Notes: generated by a model from the letters alone, not told the origin. DNA of 64,000 bases from Flammeovirgaceae bacterium (GCA_020635915.1 JACJYU010000005.1:1-64000); one strand, 5' to 3'; positions 41,959 through 51,298 are shown, numbered from the stretch's first letter. Translations and numbers: made by a program.

Positions 41959-42225
41959 TTATTTTGCCAAAAGGTCTTTGCTCGCCTTGAACTTGGCGAC
42001 TTTTTTCGCCTTGATTTTGATTTCTTCACCATTGAAAGGATTGCGGCCTTTCCTTGCAGCCCTCTTGCTTACAGAGAATGTACCAAAACCAACCAATGTC
42101 AGTTTGTCCCCACTTTTCAAAGTCTTGGTAACCCCTTCAAGAAAAGAGTTGAGCGCGGTTGTAGCGGCTACTTTTGTGATTTCTGCATCATCTGCAATTT
42201 TGGCAATAAGTTCTGCTTTAGTCAT
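41959..42225 (-). CDS. HU-family DNA-binding protein
   Basis: An 88-residue histone-like protein. It has the N-terminal helices MTKAELIAKIADDAEITKVA, the beta-arm motif FGTFSVSKRAARKGRNPFNG with the conserved Pro that intercalates in DNA, and the C-terminal helix KFKASKDLLAK. It compacts the nucleoid as a dimer. A predicted promoter lies upstream and a perfect bidirectional terminator downstream, so it is a single-gene unit. It belongs to the single-domain group, not the longer Bacteroidota HU-CS variants. Confidence 0.95.
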   Translation of the reverse strand: MTKAELIAKIADDAEITKVAATTALNSFLEGVTKTLKSGDKLTLVGFGTFSVSKRAARKGRNPFNGEEIKIKAKKVAKFKASKDLLAK

Positions 42226-42266
42226 AAAAAATTAGGTAAGTGTTTAAATGAATTACTTATGGGGCG

Positions 42267-42296
42267 CAAATATATATCCTTTTTGTTCTTGGCAAA
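42267..42296 (-). promoter_or_regulatory. Predicted promoter of the HU gene
   Basis: On the minus strand TTTG (42296-42293), an 18-base spacer and TATATTTG (42274-42267) match the Bacteroidota -33/-7 consensus closely. A start site near 42260 would leave a leader of about 35 bases. Confidence 0.6.
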
Positions 42297-42548
42297 CCTA
42301 TTTTGTTGAAAGTAGCGTAAATTGAATGCCAGTACTTGTTTTCCGTGGTTTTGGCACTGCTTTTTGGTGGCCCCAACCTGTTTTTGCCATGCAGGGCATT
42401 TGACTGGGCAGTCTTGACCTGTGGCCATGCCAATAAAAAAGTTAGGGGCACCTTTTTATCCACTGCGGAAAATGCCAAAGCCCTGGCGTATACAATCCCT
42501 TAAATTTGGGTATGCAAACCCTGTGGCTATTCAACATATTTGCCAATG

Positions 42549-42585
42549 GGGAACATTCGGATGGCCATTAATGTTTCATGTTCCC
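42549..42585 (+). repeat. Inverted repeat upstream of a small lipoprotein gene
   Basis: GGGAACAT (42549-42556) and ATGTTCCC (42578-42585) form a perfect 8-base inverted repeat separated by 21 bases, ending 21 bases before the ATG at 42607. It may be a regulator site or a leader hairpin. Apart from this and the HU promoter, the 381-base gap 42226-42606 shows no gene. Confidence 0.35.
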
Positions 42586-42606
42586 TAAAGCGAAAATGAA
42601 AATAGC

Positions 42607-43029
42607 ATGAAGGTAGGGGCATATTTATGGGTAACGGCCGCACTGTTGTTTGGGTGCGGTGGCGAGGAGGACACTGGGTTTACATCCCTAATCGGGTTGT
42701 GGACGTACACTACACCTGATGGAAAAATGAAAGTAGAGTTTGACATCGTGGGCGGTGACAAGGATTTACTGGCCGTGAAGAACCAAAAAATCTTTGTGGA
42801 TGGCGAGGAGGGAAGGGCCGAGGCTCAAACAGAAGCCATAACGGAGACCACATTGGGAAGCCTCAGGATAAATGCAAACGATGCCGGCCTCGTATGGCCG
42901 TATAGCATCACGTTTACAAACCTTAGTGCAAGCGATGATTTTAGCACCATCAAGGTGGAGGAGGCCAAGTATATATTTCCGTGGCCTGACAGCAATTCAC
43001 TCTCTCAAATAGAAATTACCCGAAGATAA
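42607..43029 (+). CDS. Small hypothetical lipoprotein
   Basis: A 140-residue lipoprotein with a lipobox-like end to the signal (LWVTAALLFGCGG). A beta-rich domain follows with TSLIGLWTYTTPDGKMKVEF and alternating strands, similar in shape to lipocalin-like or TonB-plug accessory domains, but no family is recognised. It is followed after 30 bases by the DUF6702 gene on the same strand. Confidence 0.65.
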   Translation: MKVGAYLWVTAALLFGCGGEEDTGFTSLIGLWTYTTPDGKMKVEFDIVGGDKDLLAVKNQKIFVDGEEGRAEAQTEAITETTLGSLRINANDAGLVWPYSITFTNLSASDDFSTIKVEEAKYIFPWPDSNSLSQIEITRR

Positions 43030-43059
43030 TCCCATACCTTTGCATGGGCCTAACTTTCC

Positions 43060-43572
43060 ATGCAAAGTCAAATACTCCTACTATTGGCATTAATAGCCGC
43101 CCCTTCAGCCAAATACATTGACTTTAGGGAGGACCATGCCATTTACATATCGCTGATTGAGGTGGACCATAAGGATTTTGGGGGCAACGCCACGATTAAG
43201 ATCAAGGTATTTGCCAACGACATGGAAGATGCAATAAGGAATGCCTCCAACAAAACGATAAATTTTTTGGATCCTAGCGGGTGTGCCAATGGCAAGGCCG
43301 AGGTTGAAGATTATTTTTCTAGGCACTTCAGTTACACCATTGACGGCAAAGCGACCCCCCTGGCATTGGCCCAATGCGAGCCCAAAGGCGATGCCGTTTG
43401 GTTTTACTTTCGGATCGATTGCCCTGCCCAGTGGGGGCAGGTGGAAGTAAAGGCCGATTTCCTAATGGAGTTGTTCCCTACGCAGTCAAATGTGATCACC
43501 ATCCACCACGGTGATGAAAAACGTTTTTTAAGGACTACAAATTCACACCCAAAAGAGGTGGTTAAATTTTAG
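43060..43572 (+). CDS. DUF6702-family protein
   Basis: A 170-residue protein matching the DUF6702 family, which is restricted mainly to Bacteroidota. The signal-like start is MQSQILLLLALIAAPSA, followed by HAIYISLIEVDHKDFGGNAT, then IKVFANDMEDAIRN. It is predicted periplasmic and beta-rich; its role is unknown. Its end overlaps the end of the convergent amidohydrolase by 11 bases. TACCTTTG lies 17 bases before the start (43035-43042). Confidence 0.75.
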   Translation: MQSQILLLLALIAAPSAKYIDFREDHAIYISLIEVDHKDFGGNATIKIKVFANDMEDAIRNASNKTINFLDPSGCANGKAEVEDYFSRHFSYTIDGKATPLALAQCEPKGDAVWFYFRIDCPAQWGQVEVKADFLMELFPTQSNVITIHHGDEKRFLRTTNSHPKEVVKF

Positions 43573-44863
43573 TGTTGAACAAATCCAGTAGTGCCTGGGA
43601 AGTCACGCCCACGCCCGTTTCAATGGAAATTTCCGGCTGGGGATAGTAGTAAGGGGAGTGCAGGCCCGGAAGGTCGCCACTTTTCATCCGCGCATCTGGC
43701 ACGGTGCCCAGCCAGTAGAATACCGTGGGCACTTTGTGAACGGTTTGCCCGTAATAGGAAAAGTCTTCAGAAAGCATTACGGGCGGCTCTTCATCTATCA
43801 CGTTTTCCTTGCCGATCACGGAAACCGCGGACTCCACCACACGGGCCGCCATGGCTGGATTGTTGTAGTTGGCAGGCCCGGCACCTTTAATGACCACTTC
43901 CGGCAATTTGTCTTCCGGCAATCCTGCGGCAATGCCCATGCCTTTTGCAATTTCCTTAATCCGTTTGTTCACCATCTCCAATACCTCTGCCTTGAAAGTC
44001 CGGATGGTAAGCTTTAGCGTTACCTTATCGGGGATAATATTGTGCACGGTGCCCCCTTTGATGGCGCCAACGGTCACCACTGCCGATTCTATGGGATCCA
44101 GGTTCCGGCTTACGATGGTTTGCAGTTCCATCACCAGCATGCTGGAAACCACCAGCGGGTCAATGGATTTTTGCGGGGAGGCACCATGGGACCCCACACC
44201 ATACACATTGATGTCCACACTTTGGGAACTGGCCATGACATAACCTTTCCCAATGCCCACTTTTCCTGCCGGTAAGGTAGGGCTGGAATGCAACCCTATA
44301 CCGTAGGTGGGCACCCCGAATTTTTCGTAAAGCCCTGCGTTTAGCATAAGTTTGGCCCCTTCGCCTATTTCTTCCGCAGGCTGGCCGATGAGCAAAAGGG
44401 TGCCCCGCCATTTGTCCTTCATGGATACCATTGCCCTGGCCGTGCCCAGCCAGGTGGTCATGTGAATGTCGTGCCCGCAGGCATGCATGGTGCCCACCTC
44501 TTCGCCATTTAGCATGGCCTTCAGTTGGCTTTGATAGGGAAGTCCTGTTTTTTCATTTATGGGCAGCCCGTCCATATCCGTGCGGTACAAGATGGTGGGG
44601 CCATTTCCGTTTTTATAAACCCCCACAATACCATACCTCCCAAAATTTTCCGTCACCGTGAAGCCGGCCTTCCTCAACTCGGCTGCCAGCGCTTTTGATG
44701 TTTCCTTCTCCTGAAGGGAAACCTCAGGGCTTTTATGCCTCGTCTTATAAAATTCCAAAAGAAAAGGCATGTCTTCTTTGATCGTTTTCCTGTCGATGAC
44801 AGGAGGCCCCATGACAAAGGCAGAAGAAACGACAAGCACAAGGAGGGTAATTGATGTTCGCAC
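43562..44863 (-). CDS. Secreted M20D-family amidohydrolase
   Basis: A 433-residue protein with a signal peptide (about 1-17) and the M20D layout of aminoacylases, hippurate hydrolases and IAA-amino-acid hydrolases. Metal ligands are seen in MHACGHDIHMTTWLGTA, QPAEEIGEGAKL and LHSSPTLPAGKVG, with the last His in FYWLGTV's neighbourhood region near HSPYYYPQ. It hydrolyses N-acyl amino acids or similar amides. The dimerisation domain is at about residues 215-325. Confidence 0.9.
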   Translation of the reverse strand: MRTSITLLVLVVSSAFVMGPPVIDRKTIKEDMPFLLEFYKTRHKSPEVSLQEKETSKALAAELRKAGFTVTENFGRYGIVGVYKNGNGPTILYRTDMDGLPINEKTGLPYQSQLKAMLNGEEVGTMHACGHDIHMTTWLGTARAMVSMKDKWRGTLLLIGQPAEEIGEGAKLMLNAGLYEKFGVPTYGIGLHSSPTLPAGKVGIGKGYVMASSQSVDINVYGVGSHGASPQKSIDPLVVSSMLVMELQTIVSRNLDPIESAVVTVGAIKGGTVHNIIPDKVTLKLTIRTFKAEVLEMVNKRIKEIAKGMGIAAGLPEDKLPEVVIKGAGPANYNNPAMAARVVESAVSVIGKENVIDEEPPVMLSEDFSYYGQTVHKVPTVFYWLGTVPDARMKSGDLPGLHSPYYYPQPEISIETGVGVTSQALLDLFNTKI

Positions 44864-44938
44864 GGTAAAAATATTTTGATTTCAATAAACGAATGTAAGG
44901 AAATCAACGGAAAGGTTATAGGCGATAACACTAAAAGT

Positions 44939-44965
44939 AAAAAAGGCCGCCCCAGGGGCAGCCTT
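44939..44965 (-). terminator. Terminator of the short DUF2911 gene
   Basis: Read on the minus strand, AAGGCTGCCCC and GGGGCGGCCTT form a stem with one internal mismatch around a minimal loop, followed by a T run. It lies 27 bases after the DUF2911 stop. Confidence 0.75.
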
Positions 44966-44991
44966 CCTATCGGCCTATTGGCGTGCGCGGG

Positions 44992-45537
44992 TCAATACTT
45001 CAAGGGCACTTTCACCAGGGTGTTTTCCCAGGCGAGGACCATGTTCCCCGTTCCACCTTTGCCATCGAAGGCAATCGTAAAGGCTTCTACCTCTTTATCG
45101 GAGGTTTCTGCTGGCACTTCCACACGGGCCACGTCCTTGCTTTCATCATACTCAAAGGCGCCCCATGTATCCAATTTGGAATTGAAAATAATCACCCACT
45201 TATCCTTGTCAGGGATGGTATAAAGCGAATAGGTGCCTGCTTTTACCATTTTATCGCCAACGGTCACATCTTTATAAAGTTTTATTTCCGTGGTCTCGTT
45301 GGCGCCCGTCCTCCATACTTTGCCATATTTTTCCAGTCCGCCCAGTATGGTCCTTCCTTTTTTTTGCGGACGGCCATAAACCACTTTGGCAACCGGGGCA
45401 CTTCCTTGCCCGTCAGGGCGAAAGATGGCAATATCCGCAGGGCTTGCATCCAGTTGGGGCAGTTTTTGGGCAATCGAAAAATCAACAGTAAGGGCTGCCA
45501 GTGCCGTTACCAGGGTAATTAATCTTAAGTTTTTCAT
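44992..45537 (-). CDS. DUF2911-family periplasmic protein (short form)
   Basis: A 181-residue protein with a signal peptide (about 1-23, ending SIAQ) and one DUF2911 domain. The domain is recognised by VVYGRPQKKGRTILGGLEKY, then GKVWRTGANETTEIKLYKDV, the glycine-rich MVKAGTYSLYTIPDKDKWVI and WGAFEYDES. The family has no settled function. A second, longer DUF2911 protein fused to TPR repeats is encoded at 59639-60769. Confidence 0.88.
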   Translation of the reverse strand: MKNLRLITLVTALAALTVDFSIAQKLPQLDASPADIAIFRPDGQGSAPVAKVVYGRPQKKGRTILGGLEKYGKVWRTGANETTEIKLYKDVTVGDKMVKAGTYSLYTIPDKDKWVIIFNSKLDTWGAFEYDESKDVARVEVPAETSDKEVEAFTIAFDGKGGTGNMVLAWENTLVKVPLKY

Positions 45538-45598
45538 CTTTTTTGGGGTTTAAGGTTGATGAATGTAATAACAGTGGTTCACCAGTTGTAAGTTCAAA

Positions 45599-47299
45599 TC
45601 ATTCTATTTTCCTCAAAAACCGTTCCGGGTGTTGTTCATCATATCCCGTGGCTTGCTGTATTATATAAGCCGCTTCCAAAATCGGGCCTTCGTCATACAG
45701 GTTCCCCAATAGGGTGATGGAGGTGGGGTGCCCTTCCTTGTCAAAACCATTGGGAATGGAGAGGGCTGGATGCCCGGTAAGGTTGGTGGTGAGTGATTGG
45801 TAACGCCCATAAGTGGGCGACACCACAATGTCGAGGCCATTTATTGCCCTGTTGAATTTTTCAATAAGGACTTTCCTATACCGGTTGGCTTGCAAATATT
45901 CCACCGCGGGGATAAACCTGGACTGGCGTAGGGAATTGGCCCGGGAACCTTTGTCCTGCTCTACCATTTCGCGATCTTGGTGGGACAGCACTAGGTTATC
46001 GAAAAAAGCACCTGCCTCCGCCCTGAGGATAACATCAAACACATCAAAGGGAATGCTGTCCGGTAGGTCCACTTCCACCAGTTCGGCACCGAGTTCTTTT
46101 AATGTTGCCAGCGTGCCCTTGTTGTTGGAGCCTACGTTGGAAGTATCCTGGTCGAAAAGTTTTTTAAAATACCCGATTTTGTAGCCGCTAAGGTCCGCAG
46201 GAGGGTTGAACGTAAACGGGTAATTCACCACCGTATGGTCCCTTTCCGTGGTGTTGGAACCTCCTTTTATGATCGAATATACAATGGCGCAGTCCTGGGC
46301 GGACCTGCAGATGGGCCCCACTTTGTCCATCGACCATGACAGGCTCATGCACCCGGCCCTGCTCACACTGCCATAAGTAGGCCGCAACCCGGTCGCCCCG
46401 CAGCGGGTAGAGGGCGATATGATGGAGCCAAGGGTTTCCGTTCCTATCGAAAACGCAACCAGCCCCGCGGCCGTTGCCGAGGCAGAACCAGCGGAGGACC
46501 CACTCGCCCCTTGTTTGAGGTCCCAGGGGTTTTTGGTCTTGCCGCCAAACCACACATCCCCCCTGGCCAATGCCCCGGAGGTAAGCTTGGCCACCAGCAC
46601 GGCACCCGCATCTTCCAGTTTTTGTACCACCTCGGCTTTTTCATTGAATTCCTGTCCCTTATAAGGCATGGCGCCCCAGGTAGTCTTGTAGCCCGGCACG
46701 GAGAACAGGTCTTTGATGCCATAGGGAATGCCATGTAGCGGCCCCTTGTAAATCCCTTGGCTGATCTCCTCATCGGCTTTTTTGGCCTGCTCCAGCGCCA
46801 GGTCCCTGGTGATGGTGATGCTCGCCTGAAGGGTGTCTTTGAAGTATTTCAGCCTTTTTAGGTATATCCCGGTAAGGGCCGTGGAGGTGATTTTCCTGGT
46901 TTTGATCAAATCGGCCAGTTGGGCAACGGTCATAAAAGCGATCTTTGCTTCTTCCGCAGGGCTGGCCACCTGGGTGGGCAATTTAAAATCGGGGGTGCCG
47001 TCCCTGTCTTTTCGGTGGAACCCATCAGGCCTGGGGTCAAAGTACAGGGCTGGCGCGATGCCATAGTCCAACTTGAAAAGCCGCATGGTATCATATCCCT
47101 TTTTGTTTCCCTCCAGGTAACTGAGAAGGGTATCGATTTCCTGGTTGGAGAACCGGATACCTATTAAATTTTGGGCCCCTTTAACATCGCCAATGGTTAT
47201 CTTGTCTTGTTTGGTCGTACATTGGGAAAACATCAGGAGGATGGCCATAGGTCCTGTTACAAACAGGGAAGCCTTTTTGAGCAGGTTTGGGTGGTCCAT
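45599..47299 (-). CDS. Amidase-signature family hydrolase, lipoprotein
   Basis: A 566-residue lipoprotein with a lipobox (LLMFSQC, about residue 24). The amidase-signature core has catalytic Lys in YGIKDLFSVPGYKTTWG, the cis-Ser in ASGSSAGSASATAAG and the nucleophile Ser in GTETLGSIISPSTRCG. The usual GGSI is LGSI here. Substrates of the family are amides, aminoacyl-tRNA amides or peptides; being exported, it probably acts on peptides or wall amides. The ATG at 47299 is chosen for the lipobox. Confidence 0.88.
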   Translation of the reverse strand: MDHPNLLKKASLFVTGPMAILLMFSQCTTKQDKITIGDVKGAQNLIGIRFSNQEIDTLLSYLEGNKKGYDTMRLFKLDYGIAPALYFDPRPDGFHRKDRDGTPDFKLPTQVASPAEEAKIAFMTVAQLADLIKTRKITSTALTGIYLKRLKYFKDTLQASITITRDLALEQAKKADEEISQGIYKGPLHGIPYGIKDLFSVPGYKTTWGAMPYKGQEFNEKAEVVQKLEDAGAVLVAKLTSGALARGDVWFGGKTKNPWDLKQGASGSSAGSASATAAGLVAFSIGTETLGSIISPSTRCGATGLRPTYGSVSRAGCMSLSWSMDKVGPICRSAQDCAIVYSIIKGGSNTTERDHTVVNYPFTFNPPADLSGYKIGYFKKLFDQDTSNVGSNNKGTLATLKELGAELVEVDLPDSIPFDVFDVILRAEAGAFFDNLVLSHQDREMVEQDKGSRANSLRQSRFIPAVEYLQANRYRKVLIEKFNRAINGLDIVVSPTYGRYQSLTTNLTGHPALSIPNGFDKEGHPTSITLLGNLYDEGPILEAAYIIQQATGYDEQHPERFLRKIE

Positions 47300-47490
47300 T
47301 TTGTGGCTGTGGTTAATTTTATGAAATATATATCGAACAATAATGTAAGGCAATCTGGATTACAGGCCCCAACCCTTTATGTAAAAATTGGCGACTATCA
47401 GGTGCCGAAAAGGATTGTGGCATGGTTGCTTTTTTTAATCCCGCTGCGAAATATGCCCAATTTTAAAATAAAAATGGGAAGCCTGGGGCC

Positions 47491-48384
47491 ATGGGGAGGA
47501 TGAACCTTTTTTGGTTATTGTTTGGCCAGGTATTGTACAGGTGGGACATCGTCCTTCTTGGGCTGCTATTCCTTCTTTTCGTTTCAATGGGGTCTTATGG
47601 CCTGGGCTTGAACATTCGCGATAAGCGCAAGCAAGCCCTTGGGAAAATAGTAAAGAGGCGGACAAAAGAACTGGAGAAGGCCAATGCCGAACTAAAAACA
47701 AGAAATGAGGAGTTGGACCGCTTTGTGTACAGTGCCTCCCATGATTTGAGCTCCCCGTTAAAATCCATATTGGGGTTGATCAGCGTGGCCAAAATGGAAG
47801 GCCCGGGCCCGGTGCAAACACAATACCTCGAAATGATGGAAAAAAGCGTGAACAAACTGGAATCGTTCATTGGGGAGGTGGTCCAATATTCGCGCAATAC
47901 CCGGCTGGTGGTTGAAAAAGAAAGTTATTGGTTCAAGCCATTGGTTGAAGAAATACTTCCCGGCTACCGGTACATTGACAATTATGACAAGGTTTTTTTC
48001 GAGGTAATTGACGAAACGGGCCTGCCTATCATTACCGATGGCATGCGCTTGCGGATCACCCTTAACAACCTTATTTCAAATGCCATAAAATTTCACAGGG
48101 TGGGGCCTGGCATGGAACCAACAGTTAAAATCTCCCGGGCAATCGAATCGGGCCATGACGTGATCCGGGTGGAAGACAATGGCATGGGGATACCACCTGC
48201 ATGCGTGCATAAGGTTTTTGAGATGTTCTTTAGGGGCACAGAATCAATGCCCGGATCGGGATTGGGCCTGTATATCCTTAAGGAGGCTGTCAGCAAGATG
48301 AATGGAAGGGTTGATGTGAAATCGAAAGTGGGCGAAGGCACGGTTTTTACGGTTACCTTGCCCAATTTGCCCGATACAAAATAA
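47491..48384 (+). CDS. Membrane-anchored sensor histidine kinase
   Basis: A 297-residue kinase with one N-terminal membrane helix (about 17-38), a coiled coil at about 55-78 and HisKA with His84 in VYSASHDLSSPLKSIL. HATPase_c has the N box NLISNAIKFH, G1 VEDNGMGIP and G2 GSGLGLYILKE. No sensor domain is present, so it probably reads a partner signal or membrane state. Its regulator is not adjacent. The start is ATG 47491, or alternatively the ATG at 47500. Confidence 0.88.
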   Translation: MGRMNLFWLLFGQVLYRWDIVLLGLLFLLFVSMGSYGLGLNIRDKRKQALGKIVKRRTKELEKANAELKTRNEELDRFVYSASHDLSSPLKSILGLISVAKMEGPGPVQTQYLEMMEKSVNKLESFIGEVVQYSRNTRLVVEKESYWFKPLVEEILPGYRYIDNYDKVFFEVIDETGLPIITDGMRLRITLNNLISNAIKFHRVGPGMEPTVKISRAIESGHDVIRVEDNGMGIPPACVHKVFEMFFRGTESMPGSGLGLYILKEAVSKMNGRVDVKSKVGEGTVFTVTLPNLPDTK

Positions 48385-48518
48385 ACGCTGAAACCTCACG
48401 GCCTGGTTTTCATGGTGCCGGTCTTTTATCAAACCCCTATCTGTTTGGATATTTTGGTTCCCTGGGGGCATGGTGCCTGGTCCCTGTCATTGATTCCGAT
48501 AACGTTCCCATAAGCGCG

Positions 48519-49205
48519 TTAAGGCATGGATGACCGCCCACCGTTTAGTTCATTCAGGTAATGCTGTATGTACGCGTCCACTTTTTTTCTGCGGTATTGC
48601 ATAATGAACCGCGGATGGGGAAGGGGTATGATGCTCTTGAAAAAACCATGTTCCCGGTTTAACCTGGAAAGGAACTGGAAATTTTTACCTTCCCCTATAC
48701 AGTACGCCCTTTCCGTGTTGACCCCAAACCGGATTTGCTTTTTTATGGTGTCGGTGACAAAAGGGGCCAGGCTTTTCAGCAATTTGGGATCATCGTAGTA
48801 GTTGAGGTTTTTCCCTCCTTTGGTAAACCCCAGCGGGCTTACAGAGCCAATATAAAATTGACCAAAAAAACCTTCATTGCCGCCATGGGCTTTTATCACC
48901 CTATAGATGAAGTCGGCCGACAACTCCCTCTTTTTGGGCAAGTCGTTTGTGATGCCACACTCTTCCTGCAGCTTTACCGGGTCGGTAAACGGGATACCGG
49001 TAATCCCTGCCCCAAACCTACCGGGATTGATGCCAATCAAAATATGCCTTTGGTGGCAGTTGTTGTAATACTTCCTGTAAAATTTTTCGCAGAGGGCGAA
49101 GGTGGCCTTGTTTTGGTAAGGGTTCATCGCCATGATTCCATTGGGGAGCCTCCCGGGCAAGTGAAGGCTTTTAAGGAAAGAAAGGATGTGCGCTGAATAC
49201 GTCAT
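48519..49205 (-). CDS. SMUG-like uracil-DNA glycosylase family protein
   Basis: A 228-residue protein resembling the SMUG2/DUF4918 branch of the uracil-DNA glycosylase superfamily. Motif 1 is seen in ILIGINPGRFGAGITGIPFT and motif 2 in PLPHPRFIMQYRRKKVDAYI. The family excises damaged or deaminated bases; bacterial members of this branch are poorly characterised. It is convergent with the histidine kinase. Confidence 0.78.
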   Translation of the reverse strand: MTYSAHILSFLKSLHLPGRLPNGIMAMNPYQNKATFALCEKFYRKYYNNCHQRHILIGINPGRFGAGITGIPFTDPVKLQEECGITNDLPKKRELSADFIYRVIKAHGGNEGFFGQFYIGSVSPLGFTKGGKNLNYYDDPKLLKSLAPFVTDTIKKQIRFGVNTERAYCIGEGKNFQFLSRLNREHGFFKSIIPLPHPRFIMQYRRKKVDAYIQHYLNELNGGRSSMP

Positions 49206-49383
49206 GGGGCCAATGTTTCAAGTATAACAAGAATACCCTATACTTTCCGGGCCGCGGCAATAAAAGGAAGGCGGCAAGGGGCCCGGGAAGAAATTGAAAG
49301 GGTGGGAGGTTAGGTTTTTGAGGGCCATATCCCTAATTTTCGACAGTCTGTTTATTTGCATATTTATCATTTTGGCCAGGATC

Positions 49384-50928
49384 ATGAGGTTATTTTTTGC
49401 TGTTGCTTTGATGCTATGCCATATAGGAGGCCGGGCACAGCACTATTCAGGCGCCATCGATATTGTGGATGCCTTGGACCGGGCTTTTGCCGGGAATGGC
49501 GGGGTGGAATTTGATGGGCTCCGCATACAATTTGACAAGCTTAACGGGAAAGGGATATCGGGTTTTCTCGCGGCACGCTACCCCAATCAGGTAAACCCGG
49601 CAGGGCAGGTGGTAGTGCCAAGCCCCATCGCCTTCAACAACTGCTTTTTTGAGAAAAGCCTTGACTTTGAAAAAATCGTGTTCAACGATTTGTCCATTAC
49701 CGGGTGCGTGGTGGGCAACCAACACTTTAGCGGCACGCAATTCCAGTCACTGACACTGCAGGGCAATACCGTGGAAAACTCAATTGAACTATCGGGCACC
49801 CAGGCTGCTGCGTTGGCAATCAGGGAAAATACGGTAGGATATGAAATTTTCCTGGACCACGACAGTATTGTGGGCGACACCTTTATTGAGTCCAACCAAC
49901 TACATGCCGGTGAAATCATCGTTTCGTCAGGATATTTCAATGGATCGGTCACCGTGGGCAACAACCAGGTTACGGGGATATTGATCGAGAAATCTTATTT
50001 TGAATTTCCCGAGTATGGCGAATTCAACAATTACAAACTTACCGATAATGCTTCCTCCGACCTTTACCTTACCGCCAACCATTTTATAGGGGACGGAACG
50101 AACAAAGTGTATTTTAACAAAGGCAATTACCTCAACCTTGATATTCGCGACAATGAATTTGGGGTAAATGTATATTTTATCGAAAACAAGGCGGAAGAGC
50201 GTTTCTTCTTGGTGGGCAATGAATTTAAAAAACATGTCTCGTTCGAGAAATTCCTGTTTTCGGAAACCTGGAACGAATTGTATTGGAAACAACTGGAAGG
50301 GTACAAGCTGCGCTATGCAGAGTACGGTGGGGAGACCAGGGCAGAACTGGACGATGAGGTCAAGTACAGCAACCTGATAAATATTTATAAAGGGCTCCAC
50401 ACCATCTTCCTTTCACGGGGGGATATAGAGTCGGCCAATGCCTGTTACAGTGAAATGAAGCAGTTGCAGGGCCGCAGGCTAAAACTGATATTTCAGGAGG
50501 ACAGGAGCTTTAGCAATTTTTTAAGGTGGCAGTTGAACGTGCTGCTAAAAGTATACACCAACCATGGCACCGATCCGGCTTTGGCGGTGGTCATGTCTTT
50601 TTTTGTAATACTGATTTTTGCCTTTTTATACCTTTTCTTTCCTTCGGAATGGGATTCCGATAGCATGAACAGGCTACTGATCAGTTACGAGCGGTTTCTC
50701 CAGAGAAAGAAGAAGGCCAATGTGGCCCCTTTACTGGTGGTTTTTGGGTCGGTCTTGCTCTCGCTCATCAACTCCATCACGTTAAGCATCAACAGTTTTG
50801 TCACCCTGGGGTTCGGTAGCATTCCCACAAAAGGTTTTGCCCGGTACCTATGTATTGTCGAAGGGTTTATTGGCTGGTTTTTGCTTAGCATCTTCACCGT
50901 GGCACTGATCAACCAGGTGCTGGCGTAG
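49384..50928 (+). CDS. Pore protein: extracytoplasmic repeat domain fused to K+-channel-like module
   Basis: A 514-residue protein. After a signal peptide (about 1-17, ending RAQ), about residues 20-310 consist of irregular repeats rich in Asn, Phe, Ser and Thr, with short beta strands (FNNCFFEKSLDFEKIVFNDL, IAIRENTVGYEIF-like), resembling a pentapeptide or right-handed beta-helix. A helical linker precedes two membrane helices (about 398-420 and 440-510). The re-entrant stretch NSFVTLGFGSIPTKG has the T-x-GFG selectivity-filter signature of two-TM ion channels (Ion_trans_2). No cytoplasmic RCK domain is present. The function is inferred only. Confidence 0.72.
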   Translation: MRLFFAVALMLCHIGGRAQHYSGAIDIVDALDRAFAGNGGVEFDGLRIQFDKLNGKGISGFLAARYPNQVNPAGQVVVPSPIAFNNCFFEKSLDFEKIVFNDLSITGCVVGNQHFSGTQFQSLTLQGNTVENSIELSGTQAAALAIRENTVGYEIFLDHDSIVGDTFIESNQLHAGEIIVSSGYFNGSVTVGNNQVTGILIEKSYFEFPEYGEFNNYKLTDNASSDLYLTANHFIGDGTNKVYFNKGNYLNLDIRDNEFGVNVYFIENKAEERFFLVGNEFKKHVSFEKFLFSETWNELYWKQLEGYKLRYAEYGGETRAELDDEVKYSNLINIYKGLHTIFLSRGDIESANACYSEMKQLQGRRLKLIFQEDRSFSNFLRWQLNVLLKVYTNHGTDPALAVVMSFFVILIFAFLYLFFPSEWDSDSMNRLLISYERFLQRKKKANVAPLLVVFGSVLLSLINSITLSINSFVTLGFGSIPTKGFARYLCIVEGFIGWFLLSIFTVALINQVLA

Positions 50929-50929
50929 G

Positions 50930-51298
50930 CTACTTCTCTTTTAGGGAGCGGTATTCGGTCACCATATCTTTGTTGCCGGTGTCCACAATACGGATGGATT
51001 GCCCAACGGTGTAGCTAATTTCATATGTGGCCCTGCGTTTGGTGCAAGTAAACACCGTTTTGTCCTTTCCGTCAAAGGTTTTTTTTACGATATCATAAGT
51101 ATCCCCCTCCACCACGATCGCCCTGCCGGTGAACTCGATGGTGGCGTTGACCTGCGCCTCCTCTTTGCCTTCCGGTTTAATGGTGTGCTTTAGGGTGGCC
51201 GTTACCACCCCCTGGAACCCCCTGCGGTCATTCGCACTTTGGGCAAACAGGCCAACGGAGATGGCCGACATAACGATCATCAGGGCAACTTTTTTCAT
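50930..51298 (-). CDS. Small secreted hypothetical protein
   Basis: A 122-residue protein with a signal peptide (about 1-19, ending LFAQ) and a beta-rich mature domain. Threonine-rich strands such as GVVTATLKHTIKPEG and ATYEISYTVGQSIRIVD suggest a lipocalin-like or DUF4412-type fold, but I do not recognise it. The stop is 1 base after the convergent channel-like gene. A TAATTTTG element lies 26 bases before the start on the minus strand (51332-51325). Confidence 0.6.
   Translation of the reverse strand: MKKVALMIVMSAISVGLFAQSANDRRGFQGVVTATLKHTIKPEGKEEAQVNATIEFTGRAIVVEGDTYDIVKKTFDGKDKTVFTCTKRRATYEISYTVGQSIRIVDTGNKDMVTEYRSLKEK

Noticed and set aside
49294..49383. Longer start of the channel-like protein at a TTG
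   Set aside because: The extra 30 residues would place two hydrophobic stretches before the true signal peptide; the ATG at 49384 gives a normal signal.
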